DNA from: Polyangium jinanense
GTDB taxonomy: Bacteria; Myxococcota; Polyangia; Polyangiales; Polyangiaceae
Length of the DNA: 47,293 nt
Assembly: GCF_028435365.1 (NCBI RefSeq)
Contig: NZ_JAGTJJ010000076.1
Coordinates: 1-47,293, forward strand
Direction: 5' to 3'
This document shows positions 35,283 through 43,258 of the stretch, in pieces (the first letter of the stretch is position 1; every line of letters starts with the position of its first letter). The notes beneath the pieces are model-generated. The model had not been told where the DNA came from. It made no database searches and saw nothing but the letters and a program-made list of their open reading frames with translations. Position numbers and translations under genes: made by a program.

Positions 35283-36122
35283 ATGACGAAGAGATGGTTC
35301 ATCACAGGGGTCTCCACCGGCTTTGGCCGTTCGCTCGCCGTGGCCGCTTTGCAGCGCGGAGATCACGTCGCGGGGACGCTGCGTCGGCGCGAGCAGCTTG
35401 CGGAGTTCGAGGCGCTGGCCCCCGGGCGGGCGCTCGCGTTCGAGGCCGACGTGACCCGCGAAGGCGAGGTGCAGCGCGCGGTGAGCGGCGCCATCGCCGC
35501 GCTCGGCCACGTCGATGTCCTCGTGAACAATGCAGGCTATGGCGCCCTTGGCGCCGTCGAGGAGCTCTCGGAAGAACAGACGCAGCGGCAGCTCGAGGTC
35601 AATTTGCACGGCGCCCTCCGCGTCACGCGCGCCTTCCTGCCGCACATGCGAGCGCGGCGCGCGGGTCGAATCCTGCAAATCAGCAGCGTCGCCGGGCAGG
35701 TCGGCAGCCCCGGGCTCGGTATCTACAACGCGAGCAAGTGGGCCCTCGAGGGCTTTTCGGAGGCGCTCCAGGCCGAGGTCAAGGGGCTGGGAATCCGGGT
35801 GGTGATCATCGAGCCGGGAGCATTCCGCACCGACTGGGCTGGACGGTCGATGGATTACGGCGCTCCTATCGAAGACTATGCGGCGACAGCAGGATACGTG
35901 CGGAAGCTCCTCGGCCAGTTCCATGGGAAGCAACCGGGGGATCCCGACAAGGCAGCCCGTTTGATGCTGGAACTCGCCGACATGGAGGACCCGCCGCTGC
36001 GCGTGGCATTCGGCGCCGACGCTTTCAAGACCATCAAGCAAAAGCTGGAAGCGCAGCTTGCCGAGCTCCTTTCGTGGGAGGCGAAATCGACATCACTCGC
36101 CTTCGACGCCCCCGCGAAGTAA
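35283..36122 (+). CDS. Classical short-chain dehydrogenase/reductase
   Basis: A 279-aa NAD(P)-dependent SDR. It has the cofactor motif TGVSTGFG (about 8-15), NNAGYG, and an active site with the Ser in ISSVAG and the YNASK pair (Tyr and Lys spaced YxxxK). The Arg-rich RRREQL after strand 2 suits NADP better than NAD. Many close-looking SDRs act on ketones or alcohols of small metabolites, so the substrate is unknown. GAGGAG lies five bases before the ATG at 35283. The upstream frame (from 34377) is only the antisense of the LysR gene. Expression is probably controlled by the divergent LysR protein. Confidence 0.94.
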   Translation: MTKRWFITGVSTGFGRSLAVAALQRGDHVAGTLRRREQLAEFEALAPGRALAFEADVTREGEVQRAVSGAIAALGHVDVLVNNAGYGALGAVEELSEEQTQRQLEVNLHGALRVTRAFLPHMRARRAGRILQISSVAGQVGSPGLGIYNASKWALEGFSEALQAEVKGLGIRVVIIEPGAFRTDWAGRSMDYGAPIEDYAATAGYVRKLLGQFHGKQPGDPDKAARLMLELADMEDPPLRVAFGADAFKTIKQKLEAQLAELLSWEAKSTSLAFDAPAK

Positions 36123-36251
36123 GGCGCTCCGGCACGATCCGGCCTACGTCCTCGGGCAAGGGGCCGGGGTCCTCCCTCCCGTCCCCTGCGCCCCCCCGAG
36201 CCATCGCCCGCGCCTTTGCCCCCCGGGTATCCTCGCGGGCGAACGTCCTCT

Positions 36252-36295
36252 CATCGAGGGTTGGGGGGCATGGTTTTTCCCACCCCACCTCGATG
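36252..36295 (+). terminator. Imperfect hairpin between the SDR and lipoprotein genes
   Basis: CATCGAGG (36252-36259) pairs with CCTCGATG (36288-36295), and inner GGGG/CCCC can extend the stem around a loop with five T residues. It lies 130 nt after the SDR stop and 38 nt before the lipoprotein start, so it may be a terminator or a structured leader. Confidence 0.4.
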
Positions 36296-36333
36296 ACCGG
36301 GTAGCATCCTCCGCAAGCGGGGGGGGCGAACTC

Positions 36334-37083
36334 ATGCGCAAGGCAGGCGCGAGGGGTCGGCGGCTTGTGGGGGCGGCATTGTTCGCTACGTGCATGGCTG
36401 TGGGCGTGGTGCCGATGGGATGCGGGGCGAGCGACGAGTACGCCTCCGTGCCCGAGCCCCCGACGGAGGGGTCGCTCCCGGCGAGCACGGTCCGCGCGCT
36501 TCAAGCGTGCGCAGAGAAGCATGCGGGGCGGCTCCAGCGCCACGCGTACGAGATCGAGTTCCAGGTCGAGCTCCGGGGCGACCGGGTCTCCGAGGTGAAG
36601 CCCAAGGGCCCGCGGCTCGACGACGCCGGCCTCGAGCAGTGCATGATGGATGCGCTGCGGACGATGACGGACGCAGGGTACTCGCCGAACCCCGACGAGC
36701 TGATCTCGCGCGGCGGCCTCTTGCCTGCGCGAGGCCTGCTGGCGAACGTCTCGGTGATCTCCCAGCTCATCCGGCTCGTCCCGGTGGTCGTCTCGGCGTC
36801 CGGCGTGACGATCGTGGTGGGCGTCGCGGTCCTGGTCGTGGCGGCGGCGGTTTCCTTGCCGAAGCAGAGGAAGCCGACCAAGGCGCAGTGCGACAAGGAG
36901 TGGGAGGAGGCAAGGAAGAATTGCAGGGAGCAGCTGAAGTTCCCGGGCCGCAAATGGGGGCGCGGCATGACGGGAGGCTACACGGACGTGGAGGACTGTG
37001 CGAAGGGCCTCGTCTCCGAGCCTTGCAAGGGTAACGAAGTCGATCATGGAAACAACATCCCTCGGCCGGGAAGGAGATACTGA
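36334..37083 (+). CDS. Lipoprotein with variable-looking C-terminal Cys domain
   Basis: A 249-aa predicted lipoprotein with a basic n-region, a hydrophobic leader and MGC (Cys30). The middle part (about 50-130) resembles secreted proteins that carry an energy-transducer-like helix (EFQVELRGDRVSEVKPKGP, LEQCMMDALRTM). A strongly hydrophobic stretch at about 150-180 (VVVSASGVTIVVGVAVLVV) could span or insert into a membrane. The C-terminal 70 residues are basic with cysteines (CDKEWEEARKNC, GYTDVEDCAKGLVSEPC) and look like a separate domain. The ATG at 36334 follows a G-run. The stop overlaps the next start (TGATG). The arrangement recalls polymorphic toxin-immunity pairs, but this is inference. 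Confidence 0.65.
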   Translation: MRKAGARGRRLVGAALFATCMAVGVVPMGCGASDEYASVPEPPTEGSLPASTVRALQACAEKHAGRLQRHAYEIEFQVELRGDRVSEVKPKGPRLDDAGLEQCMMDALRTMTDAGYSPNPDELISRGGLLPARGLLANVSVISQLIRLVPVVVSASGVTIVVGVAVLVVAAAVSLPKQRKPTKAQCDKEWEEARKNCREQLKFPGRKWGRGMTGGYTDVEDCAKGLVSEPCKGNEVDHGNNIPRPGRRY

Positions 37084-37913
37084 TGAGTGAAAATTTGGAC
37101 CGTGTGATCAGGAACATCAAATATCGTATTCGCAAGGATGATCCGACCGGGTTTGAGGATGCAATCCGGCTCGTCGAGCAGTATCCCGAGGACCCGCATG
37201 CTTGGGATACGGTTGCGTACGCTCACGAGGCAAGGAAGGATTATCCGGCCGCGATCGCAGCCATCTCGCGGGCGATAGAACTCAACCCCAAGGACCCCGC
37301 GCTGTTCTTCGATCGAGGCGAATACGCGCTCCAAACAGGCGACCACGAGCGCGCCGTGGCCGACTTCGGTCAAGGGCTCATCCTCTGTGACGAGCCCAGA
37401 TGGGAATACTTGCGCGAGGTACTCCACTTCCTGCGCGCCGAGGCCTTCGTCCACTTGGGCAAAAAGGCCGAAGCGCTGGCCGACCTTTCGCACGTGCGGG
37501 ATGATTATAGGTTCTGGACGACCGAGCTCCGGTCGAAAGCAGACCTCCTGGTGATGTGCGGGGAAAGCGTGCCGCCGCCCAAGGAGCAGGAGCAGGAGGA
37601 GGAGCCGCCTGTAACGTCGCCGGTCATGTCCGAAACTCCCGACGAAGAGGAGGCCGCGCTCGCGAAGGAGCTCGGTGAGGCCGGTCTCGCGGCCGTCGAT
37701 GCGGCGCTGCTCAAGCAGGTCATCTATCGGTACCAGAAGGCGGCACGCGTGATCGTTGACGCGCTCGATTTCGGTCGTTATCCGCTCGACGACACCCATG
37801 TCCGTCTCTTCGCCCGCCGGTTGATCGCCCTCGCGGAGTCCGGGGCCATCGTAGCGAGGGGAAATCTCCTCAACCCGCGGCGCAGCGAGGTAGGGCTGCC
37901 CGAGAAGCCTTGA
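37083..37913 (+). CDS. TPR protein with DUF3658-like C-terminal domain
   Basis: A 276-aa cytoplasmic protein. About three tetratricopeptide repeats are visible in residues 15-160 (AWDTVAYAHEARKDYPAAIA, ALFFDRGEYALQTGDHERAV, FLRAEAFVHLGKKAEALADL). An acidic linker (EQEQEEEPP) joins them to a C-terminal part with ARVIVDAL, FARRLIALAESGAIVARG and RRSEVGLP, which fits DUF3658. The start overlaps the preceding lipoprotein stop by one base, so the two are co-translated. The 5' end of the gene is AT-richer than the neighbours (AAAATTTGGA, AACATCAAATATCG), a possible sign of transfer. It could be an immunity or adaptor protein for its neighbour. Confidence 0.78.
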   Translation: MSENLDRVIRNIKYRIRKDDPTGFEDAIRLVEQYPEDPHAWDTVAYAHEARKDYPAAIAAISRAIELNPKDPALFFDRGEYALQTGDHERAVADFGQGLILCDEPRWEYLREVLHFLRAEAFVHLGKKAEALADLSHVRDDYRFWTTELRSKADLLVMCGESVPPPKEQEQEEEPPVTSPVMSETPDEEEAALAKELGEAGLAAVDAALLKQVIYRYQKAARVIVDALDFGRYPLDDTHVRLFARRLIALAESGAIVARGNLLNPRRSEVGLPEKP

Positions 37914-37944
37914 GCTCGGGCGTCCGGTTCAAATGAGGGAACAC

Positions 37945-38712
37945 ATGAATCGACGCAAATCCACCAAGCGACCTCCTCCGGAAGGTTTTCTTCGCGCCGT
38001 CAAGCTCCTGCGCGATCGCGTCCTCGACCCGGACGCATATCCCTACAGCATCCCGGCCCTTCGCTCGCTCGATACCCTCGAGTTTCACCCCAGGGTGACG
38101 TTCTTCGTGGGGGAGAACGGCTCGGGCAAGTCCACAATCCTCGAAGCCGTGGCGGTGCTGCTCGGGTTCAACGCGGAAGGAGGCACGAGGAACTTCAGCT
38201 TCGCCACGCGCCACTCCGAGTCCGCGCTCCATCAAGCGTTCCGGCCGGTTCGCAACGCGCGGCGCGAGCGGGCCGGTTTTTTCCTCCGCGCCGAGAGCAT
38301 CTACAATGTCGCCACCTATATCGAGGACCTGGGTATTCAACAGTGGTACGGCGGCCGCTCGCTCCACGAGCGATCCCACGGTGAAGCGTTCCTGACGCTC
38401 GTCGAGGAGAAGTTTCTCCCCGAGGGTCTGTACCTCCTCGACGAACCCGAAGCCGCGCTCTCTCCGTCGAGGCAGCTTCGCTTCCTGGGGCACCTCCACG
38501 TGCTCGCCCAGGCAGGCGCTCAATTCATCATCGCGACGCATTCACCGATTCTGCTCGCCTACCCCCATGCGCTCCTTTATGAGCTCTCGGAGAACGGCAT
38601 CGCCGCGGTCCAGTACGAGGACACGGAGCATTACCGCCTCACCCGGGACTTTTTGTTGCATCGTGATCGCTTTTTTCGAGCATTGTTCAAAGAAGACACC
38701 GAAGAAAGTTAA
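37945..38712 (+). CDS. Stand-alone AAA/ABC-type ATPase
   Basis: A 255-aa P-loop ATPase with no membrane part. It has Walker A GENGSGKST (about 56-64), a degenerate signature near HGEAFLTL, Walker B YLLDEPEAALSP and an H-loop IIATHSPILLA. It therefore belongs to the AAA_21/AAA_15-like ABC ATPases found in SMC-like, OLD-like and many defence proteins, and is near the minimal size. GAGGG lies just before the ATG at 37945, so this start is preferred over 37933. It follows the TPR gene by 31 nt, and its TAA overlaps the stop of the convergent receiver gene. Without a visible effector domain its output is unknown. Confidence 0.82.
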   Translation: MNRRKSTKRPPPEGFLRAVKLLRDRVLDPDAYPYSIPALRSLDTLEFHPRVTFFVGENGSGKSTILEAVAVLLGFNAEGGTRNFSFATRHSESALHQAFRPVRNARRERAGFFLRAESIYNVATYIEDLGIQQWYGGRSLHERSHGEAFLTLVEEKFLPEGLYLLDEPEAALSPSRQLRFLGHLHVLAQAGAQFIIATHSPILLAYPHALLYELSENGIAAVQYEDTEHYRLTRDFLLHRDRFFRALFKEDTEES

Positions 38713-39044
38713 CAATACTCCTCGAGGAACGCGAGCAGCGCGTCGACGTCGACCGGCTTGCTCAAGAACCCGTTCGGGCAGAGCGCGCGGACGCGATTGC
38801 TGTTCGCTCCGGCCGTCAGGACGACGACGGGAATCCTCGAAAGCGCCGGATGCTGGCGTTGCTCCGCGAGGAACCCGAAACCATCCATGATGGGCATCAT
38901 CATGTCGAGCAAAATGACGCAGGGCGCCTCGTTCTCCGCGAGATACGAGAGCGCCGCGCGCCCATTACAAGCCGTCACCACGTGATACCCCTCGTCCACG
39001 AGGAGCGTCTCCAGGGCCTCGACATTCTGTTGGTCGTCGAACAC
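38709..39044 (-). CDS. Stand-alone receiver-domain response regulator
   Basis: A 111-aa single receiver domain: the acidic pair DD at 3-4, phosphoacceptor Asp47 in VILLDMMMPIMDG, a Thr in VVLTAGA and Lys96 in FLSKPVD. There is no output domain, so it would work as a phosphotransfer or CheY-like protein. The start is GTG at 39044 with GGAGGA upstream. This leaves the first strand shorter than normal, because most receivers have five or six residues before the DD pair. It follows the histidine kinase in the same frame 33 nt after its stop, so the two probably form a pair. It converges with the ATPase gene. Confidence 0.85.
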   Translation of the reverse strand: MFDDQQNVEALETLLVDEGYHVVTACNGRAALSYLAENEAPCVILLDMMMPIMDGFGFLAEQRQHPALSRIPVVVLTAGANSNRVRALCPNGFLSKPVDVDALLAFLEEYC

Positions 39045-39077
39045 GCAATCCTCCTCGACGGCGGGCTGCCCTGCGGG

Positions 39078-40451
39078 TCAATCCGATTCCACCGGAACGC
39101 GCGGCAGCGTCACGCGGAAGGTCGACCCTGCTCCAGGCTTGCTCTCGAGGTCGAGCGTGCCACGGAACGCGTCCACGATCTTGCGCACGATCCAGAGCCC
39201 AAGGCCGAACCCGCCGCGGTGGTGCTCCGTCGGGGAGAGCTGGACGAATCGATCGAAGATCCGGCCCTGATCCTGCGGTGCGATCCCGGGGCCATGGTCG
39301 CGCACCGACACGACGGCATGCCCGTCCTCTTCGGTCACGGTGACTTCGATCGGCGCTCCAGGCGCATACTTGATTGCATTCGAAAGGATGTTCACCAGCA
39401 CCTGCTCGACCCGCAGCCGGTCCCAGATGCCCGTGATCGGCGCGTCGGCGCGCAGCGAGAGCGTGCAGCCTGCCTTGTCCAGGTTCTCGGAGAAACGCTC
39501 GGCGGTCATTCGTGCGATGTCGGAGAGGTCCACCTCCTCGGGCGTGAGCGCGAGCTGACCGGACAAGGCGCGCGAGAAGTCGAGGAGATAATTCACGAGT
39601 TTCTCCAGCCTGCCGCACTCCGCCTTGGCCTTCATCAGCCGCTCGGCGAGCTGCCCCGCCGAGCATGTCCCTTTCGCGCCGGCCCGCAGCAGGCTCTCGA
39701 TATAGAGCTGCAGCGAGGTGAGCGGCGTCTTCAGCTCGTGGGAGGCGACCGAGATGAAGTCTTCTCGCATTCGCAGCGCCTCCTCGAGTTGCGCCGTGCG
39801 CTGGCGGACGCGCTCCTCGAGCTCCTCGTTGAGCTGGCGAAGCTCCTCTTTGGCGAGCTTGAGCGACGAGCTCTCGATGAGCTCCCATTGGTCGGCGCGT
39901 CGGGTGAGCGCGAACTGATGGCTCCGCACGACGCCGATGACGCTGTCGGAGTTGCATCGGCCGAGGGAGTAAGCGCAGAGGCCGACGATCTGGTGCCCCC
40001 GAAACGCCCCGGTCAGCTTCGCCTCGTAGTCGGCGAAGCTCTTCCAGTCGCATACTTCGAGAAAGGACGTGTTTCCGCTCGCCCGCAGCCCCGAATAGCC
40101 ATTCCGGAGCGCGATGTCTTGCCGCTCGATCCACATCTTATGGAGGGTCTCGGTTTTGAGCCCCCCGGTCTTCAGGTACCAGTCGCGATAATCGATGATC
40201 TCGAGCTGACCACTGCGCTCGAGCGCGTCGATGTTGGGCACGGCCGCCCTGAGCAGGTCGCGCGCCTGGTAGGCGCGGAGCGGATCGGCCGTGACCCAGA
40301 CACACTGCGCGTTCCCACGGATGCCCGCGAGGAAATAGGGAACGAGCGCGTCGGCGAGATCCCGCTGTGAATCATAGAACTGGCAAAAATGCGTGCCCCA
40401 AGGGAGAACACCGATTGCCGGGATACCGCTGTCAACGCCCGCTGCTACCAT
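39078..40451 (-). CDS. MEDS-domain histidine kinase
   Basis: A 457-aa cytoplasmic sensor kinase. The first ~190 residues fit the MEDS (DcmR-type sensory) domain: GTHFCQFYDSQRDLADALVP, YFLAGIRGNAQCVWVTADP and the ALERSGQLEIIDYRDWYL segment. A coiled coil follows (KEELRQLNEELEERVRQRTA). The kinase core has the phosphorylated His in ASHELKTPLTSLQ (about H238) and an HATPase domain with N-box NILSNAIKYAPGAP, DHGPGI and GGFGLGLWIV. MEDS domains in known proteins sense small hydrocarbon-like compounds or redox, so the stimulus here is open. The ATG at 40451 has GGGGGAG upstream. The receiver gene 38709-39044 is the likely partner. Confidence 0.92.
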   Translation of the reverse strand: MVAAGVDSGIPAIGVLPWGTHFCQFYDSQRDLADALVPYFLAGIRGNAQCVWVTADPLRAYQARDLLRAAVPNIDALERSGQLEIIDYRDWYLKTGGLKTETLHKMWIERQDIALRNGYSGLRASGNTSFLEVCDWKSFADYEAKLTGAFRGHQIVGLCAYSLGRCNSDSVIGVVRSHQFALTRRADQWELIESSSLKLAKEELRQLNEELEERVRQRTAQLEEALRMREDFISVASHELKTPLTSLQLYIESLLRAGAKGTCSAGQLAERLMKAKAECGRLEKLVNYLLDFSRALSGQLALTPEEVDLSDIARMTAERFSENLDKAGCTLSLRADAPITGIWDRLRVEQVLVNILSNAIKYAPGAPIEVTVTEEDGHAVVSVRDHGPGIAPQDQGRIFDRFVQLSPTEHHRGGFGLGLWIVRKIVDAFRGTLDLESKPGAGSTFRVTLPRVPVESD

Positions 40452-40661
40452 GATCCAATACTCCCCCTGCGTTCTGGCTGGCGATGCGAGAAGGAGGATG
40501 CAAGCGAAGGCCGCGCGATTTTCATTTCGATGCTGGCGATCGTGCTCGACGCCGCAGTGCGAGGCCGCGAGCCCGATAAGGTCGAGGCCGACCAGCGCGA
40601 CCCGGATGAGCTACATCGTATCGCCGCGCAGGAACTTCCTCGGAATGCGAAGATCGACCCC

Positions 40662-42347
40662 TCAAGGCTCGTAGACCAGGACGCTCTGGCGCTGTGCAAT
40701 GACAACGACGCGGTCGTCGCTGGAGAGCTCGACCCCGTCGAGATGCACGCCCGGCGGCAGCGTCCACGTCTGGCGAGGCGCGCTCGTCGCCTTGTCGACG
40801 ACCAGCAGGCGGAACGCGCCGGGATTGCCCTTTTCACGGAGGGTGAGGACATCGATCGCGCGCCCCCCGCGCATTGCCTCGAGCGAGTGCGGTACCGCGA
40901 GGCCGGCGGCTCCTGCAGGCAGCGTCCAGGATCCGTACGCATCGCTGGTCGCGCGGAGCGCGCGGAGCGTCTTCGGCACACCCCGACGCTCGTCGCGTTC
41001 CGGTGGCATTCGGAGTCCGGGACACGTGCCGCCGATCTTCGTTTCGCACAACGTGCGGCCCGACGCGACGTCGAGCACGGTCCACGTCCCGTATGCGCCG
41101 AGGCGCACCACGTCGTCCGAGAGCGCGGCGAGCACGGCCTTCCGTGTGGGCGGCGGCGCCGGGACGCGCGCCAAAAGGGCGCCAGCGACGTCGTACACGG
41201 CAATGTCGGCGTCGTGCAGCGCGAAGACACGGCGGGGACCGAGCGCGAGCGCCCACACGTTCTCGTTTGGCCCGGTCGCCCCCCACACCCGCTCGCCGCT
41301 CGGGACGCGCAGCCCTTGCAGCGCGATGCCCTGAATGACGACGGAGCCCTCATCGCGCGCAAAGGCGAGCGCACGCGCGCCATTGACGACGGGGAATGGC
41401 GCCCCGGCGCGCCCCTCCGCGAGATCCACCACGACACCCTTGCCGCTACCGATGCCGCTCTTGCCGAGACCGACGATGCCGAGCCAGCGTCCCGAAGGAG
41501 AGGCCGTCGCCGCGACCGACGCGAGGTCGGGCGGCAGGGGCACGCGTCCACGGTTGCGCCCGTCACGGTCGATCATCCTCAGCGTCTCCCTCTCGACGAG
41601 CAGGAAGCCGCCGCCCGGCCGAGCGGCGAGCACCGCGTGTTCCTCGCAGCCGAGTTCGGTGACCAGGACGCCGCGCGCGTCAAAGAGTTCGCAGGCCGCG
41701 CCCCGACGTAGCGCGACGACGCCGTCGTCGGTGACGGCGAGCGCGCCGACTTCGCCGCGGATGACGAAGGTCCGCGTGCCATCGGGACCGGCGACCACGA
41801 CGGTCGAACGACCGTCGCCCGTGCAGGCGATACGCGCGCCGCTCGGCGAGGCCGCTGCTGGCGTCGCGCAGGACGTCTCCGCGATGCGCCTCGACTGTTG
41901 GACCTCACCGGCCCAGATCCCCTGCGGCGTACCGGCGAGCAGCCGGCCCGCCGCGTCGACGGCGAGCACCTGAGGGGCGTACGGGAGGGGTGTGGGTCGG
42001 ATGAAACCGTCCTCGCGCACCTCGACGAGCGCCTCGCGATCGTCGTCGAACGCGAGCGCGCGTCCTTCCGGCGTCACCGCGACGCTCGTGGCATTGACGC
42101 CGTACCTCAGCGAGCCGAGACGGAGGCGCGCGCCGGGCGGCAAGGTGTCCGGATCGACGAAGCCGTCGTCCCCGCGTTCGTCAGCGCGACGGCTCACCGT
42201 CGCCGTCGCGCCGCCATTCGCGGACGGCGCGCGCGCAGCGGCCACGTCGGGCTCCGCCGGCGCGCTGCGCGAGGACGCGTTTTGCGAAGGCGCCCCGCCG
42301 CACGCGGTCACCAGGGAGAGGACGCCCGCATATCCGGTTCGAATCAC
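40662..42347 (-). CDS. Putative lipoprotein with beta-propeller-like repeats
   Basis: A 561-aa predicted lipoprotein. The start is GTG at 42347 with AGGA a few bases upstream. The leader ends LSLVTAC (Cys16), followed by a Ser/Ala-rich spacer. The mature part is a series of WD40/PQQ-like strands (ATSVAVTPEGRALAFDDDRE, APQVLAVDAAGRLLAG, GARALAFARDEGSVVIQG, VFALHDADIAVYDVAGALLA). It lacks the strict WD pairs, so the propeller is inferred from the repeat pattern. No catalytic residues are evident. It probably lies at the outer membrane or periplasm. It is separated from the kinase gene by 210 nt in which no reliable gene was found. Confidence 0.78.
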   Translation of the reverse strand: MIRTGYAGVLSLVTACGGAPSQNASSRSAPAEPDVAAARAPSANGGATATVSRRADERGDDGFVDPDTLPPGARLRLGSLRYGVNATSVAVTPEGRALAFDDDREALVEVREDGFIRPTPLPYAPQVLAVDAAGRLLAGTPQGIWAGEVQQSRRIAETSCATPAAASPSGARIACTGDGRSTVVVAGPDGTRTFVIRGEVGALAVTDDGVVALRRGAACELFDARGVLVTELGCEEHAVLAARPGGGFLLVERETLRMIDRDGRNRGRVPLPPDLASVAATASPSGRWLGIVGLGKSGIGSGKGVVVDLAEGRAGAPFPVVNGARALAFARDEGSVVIQGIALQGLRVPSGERVWGATGPNENVWALALGPRRVFALHDADIAVYDVAGALLARVPAPPPTRKAVLAALSDDVVRLGAYGTWTVLDVASGRTLCETKIGGTCPGLRMPPERDERRGVPKTLRALRATSDAYGSWTLPAGAAGLAVPHSLEAMRGGRAIDVLTLREKGNPGAFRLLVVDKATSAPRQTWTLPPGVHLDGVELSSDDRVVVIAQRQSVLVYEP

Positions 42348-42427
42348 GACGCATCCTACGCAGCGCGTATGATGGCGCGTAAGAAAAACAAACCAGCCTG
42401 CGAGTCATGGCGCCCGGAATCTGCGGC

Positions 42428-42500
42428 GGAGGCGGAGGCGGAGGCGGAGGCGGAGGCGCGTGCGGAGGCGCGTGCGGAGGCGCGTGCGGAGGCGCGTACG
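42428..42500. repeat. (GGAGGC)n simple repeat, left copy
   Basis: Five perfect GGAGGC units (42428-42457) run into a 12-nt unit GCGTGCGGAGGC repeated about three times. The 36 bases 42428-42463 are the exact reverse complement of 43819-43854, so the two tracts form an inverted pair about 1.4 kb apart. Confidence 0.85.
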
Positions 42501-42528
42501 CGCAGTCGGAGGCGCAAACGCAATCGCA

Positions 42529-42696
42529 TCACCCGAGCGCGAGCGTCTTCAAGTGCTCCCGGGCGAGCTGCAGGCGGGCATAGGCGGTCTTCGTTTGGAT
42601 GCCGAGGGATTCGGGAGAGAGAAGGAAACGACGCAGGAAATCGCGGTGTTCGAGGTAAATGCGCCCGAGGAGGGCGCGCTCCGGGGGCGCGCGCAC
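42529..42696 (-). pseudogene. Fragment resembling an ECF sigma factor with its middle deleted
   Basis: A 55-codon frame (GTG at 42696, stop at 42529). Its first part, LLGRIYLEHRDFLRRFLL, looks like the start of sigma region 2. Its end, LGIQTKTAYARLQLAREHL, looks like the second helix of region 4.2 in myxobacterial ECF sigma factors (such as GIPLNTVYSRLRLAR). All of regions 2.2 to 4.1 is missing, so it cannot be a working sigma factor. It is in the same frame as the 77-aa gene upstream, separated by one TGA. The resemblance is by eye and needs a profile search; it could also be an unrelated small helical protein. Confidence 0.35.
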
Positions 42697-42708
42697 GGGC
42701 GGCCTGGA

Positions 42709-42942
42709 TCATGGCGCGCCGTCGTCGCCGCAGTGTAGAATCACGCATTCCTTGCGTTCGGACTCTCTCATCCGGCTGCACAGCAGGCCGATATCCGTAT
42801 CCCTGTCGACCACGTCGCCTTCGTGCGGCTCGATCGAGCCGGGCTTGTACTCGACATTTTCGAGCGCCACCCACCTCCCGCTGAACTCATTCGAGCGGCA
42901 CAGCTCTGCCCATTTCGTGCGCGTACTGTGTTGGTTTCGCAT
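42709..42942 (-). CDS. 77-aa conserved-looking hypothetical protein
   Basis: A small soluble protein with a clear coding character (CRSNEFSGRWVALENVEYKP, HEGDVVDRDTDIGLLCSRM, RKECVILHCGDD). The base composition is less GC-rich than the rest, which argues for a real or recently acquired gene. The start is ATG at 42942 with AAGG about ten bases upstream. I recall no named family, only that small proteins of this look (Trp-rich start, D/E-rich middle, C-terminal ILxCG) occur in several copies in myxobacterial genomes. It lies between the four-helix-bundle gene and the sigma-like fragment on the same strand. Confidence 0.6.
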   Translation of the reverse strand: MRNQHSTRTKWAELCRSNEFSGRWVALENVEYKPGSIEPHEGDVVDRDTDIGLLCSRMRESERKECVILHCGDDGAP

Positions 42943-43258
42943 GGCAAGGAAACCTTACCGGGCTTTGCATTCCGAGGTCAATCTCGCTGGCAGTCGAGAT
43001 ACTGCTGCTCGCAGCAGGATTGTCACGGCCGCGATGTATGGTGCTGTGCATTCCCGACGCAGGACACGCCGATGGCGCTGTGTGTACAGTACATTCCAGA
43101 GGAACCTTAAAAAGCGCCCGCGGACCTAACCCCACGAGCCGTCCGGCAGGCGGCGGAGGCGGAGCGCGCGGGCGATTTCCAGCATCGAGCGGCCTTCGAT
43201 TTCGTAGGCCATTGGAATGGGCGGGCCGCCTGTGGAGGGGACGGCCCGCCCTACCGGT
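42943..43258. other. 316-nt gap, AT-richer, no confident gene
   Basis: This stretch between two minus-strand genes is less GC-rich than average (CTTAAAAAGC near 43110). It contains a 7-bp palindrome CTGCTGC-TC-GCAGCAG (43002-43017). A minus-strand frame of 28 codons (43126-43212) ends PDGSWG but has no support. It may be a decayed gene or the leader of the 77-aa gene. The last part holds the hairpin at 43219-43251. Confidence 0.45.
43219..43251 (-). terminator. Hairpin after the four-helix-bundle gene
   Basis: GGGCGGGCCG (43219-43228) pairs perfectly with CGGCCCGCCC (43242-43251) across a 13-nt loop. It starts 7 nt past the stop of the minus-strand gene at 43259. No T-tract follows. Confidence 0.55.

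Noticed and set aside
35283..36304. Alternative frames over the SDR gene
   Set aside because: The SDR frame has all cofactor and catalytic motifs; the others are shadows.
40530..41711. Plus-strand frame starting MLAIVLDAAVRGREPDK in the 40452-40661 gap
   Set aside because: The first ~45 codons look protein-like, but the frame has no matching ribosome site, runs on antisense into the lipoprotein gene, and third-position GC is not raised.
42356..42874. Open frames giving Ala-Glu or Arg-Ala dipeptide repeats across the hexanucleotide tracts (also 43656-44198)
   Set aside because: The repeats leave several frames open by composition alone; no ribosome site or conserved domain supports translation.
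43126..43212. 28-codon minus-strand frame ending PDGSWG
   Set aside because: A helical-looking peptide, but too short, with no ribosome site and no recognised family.
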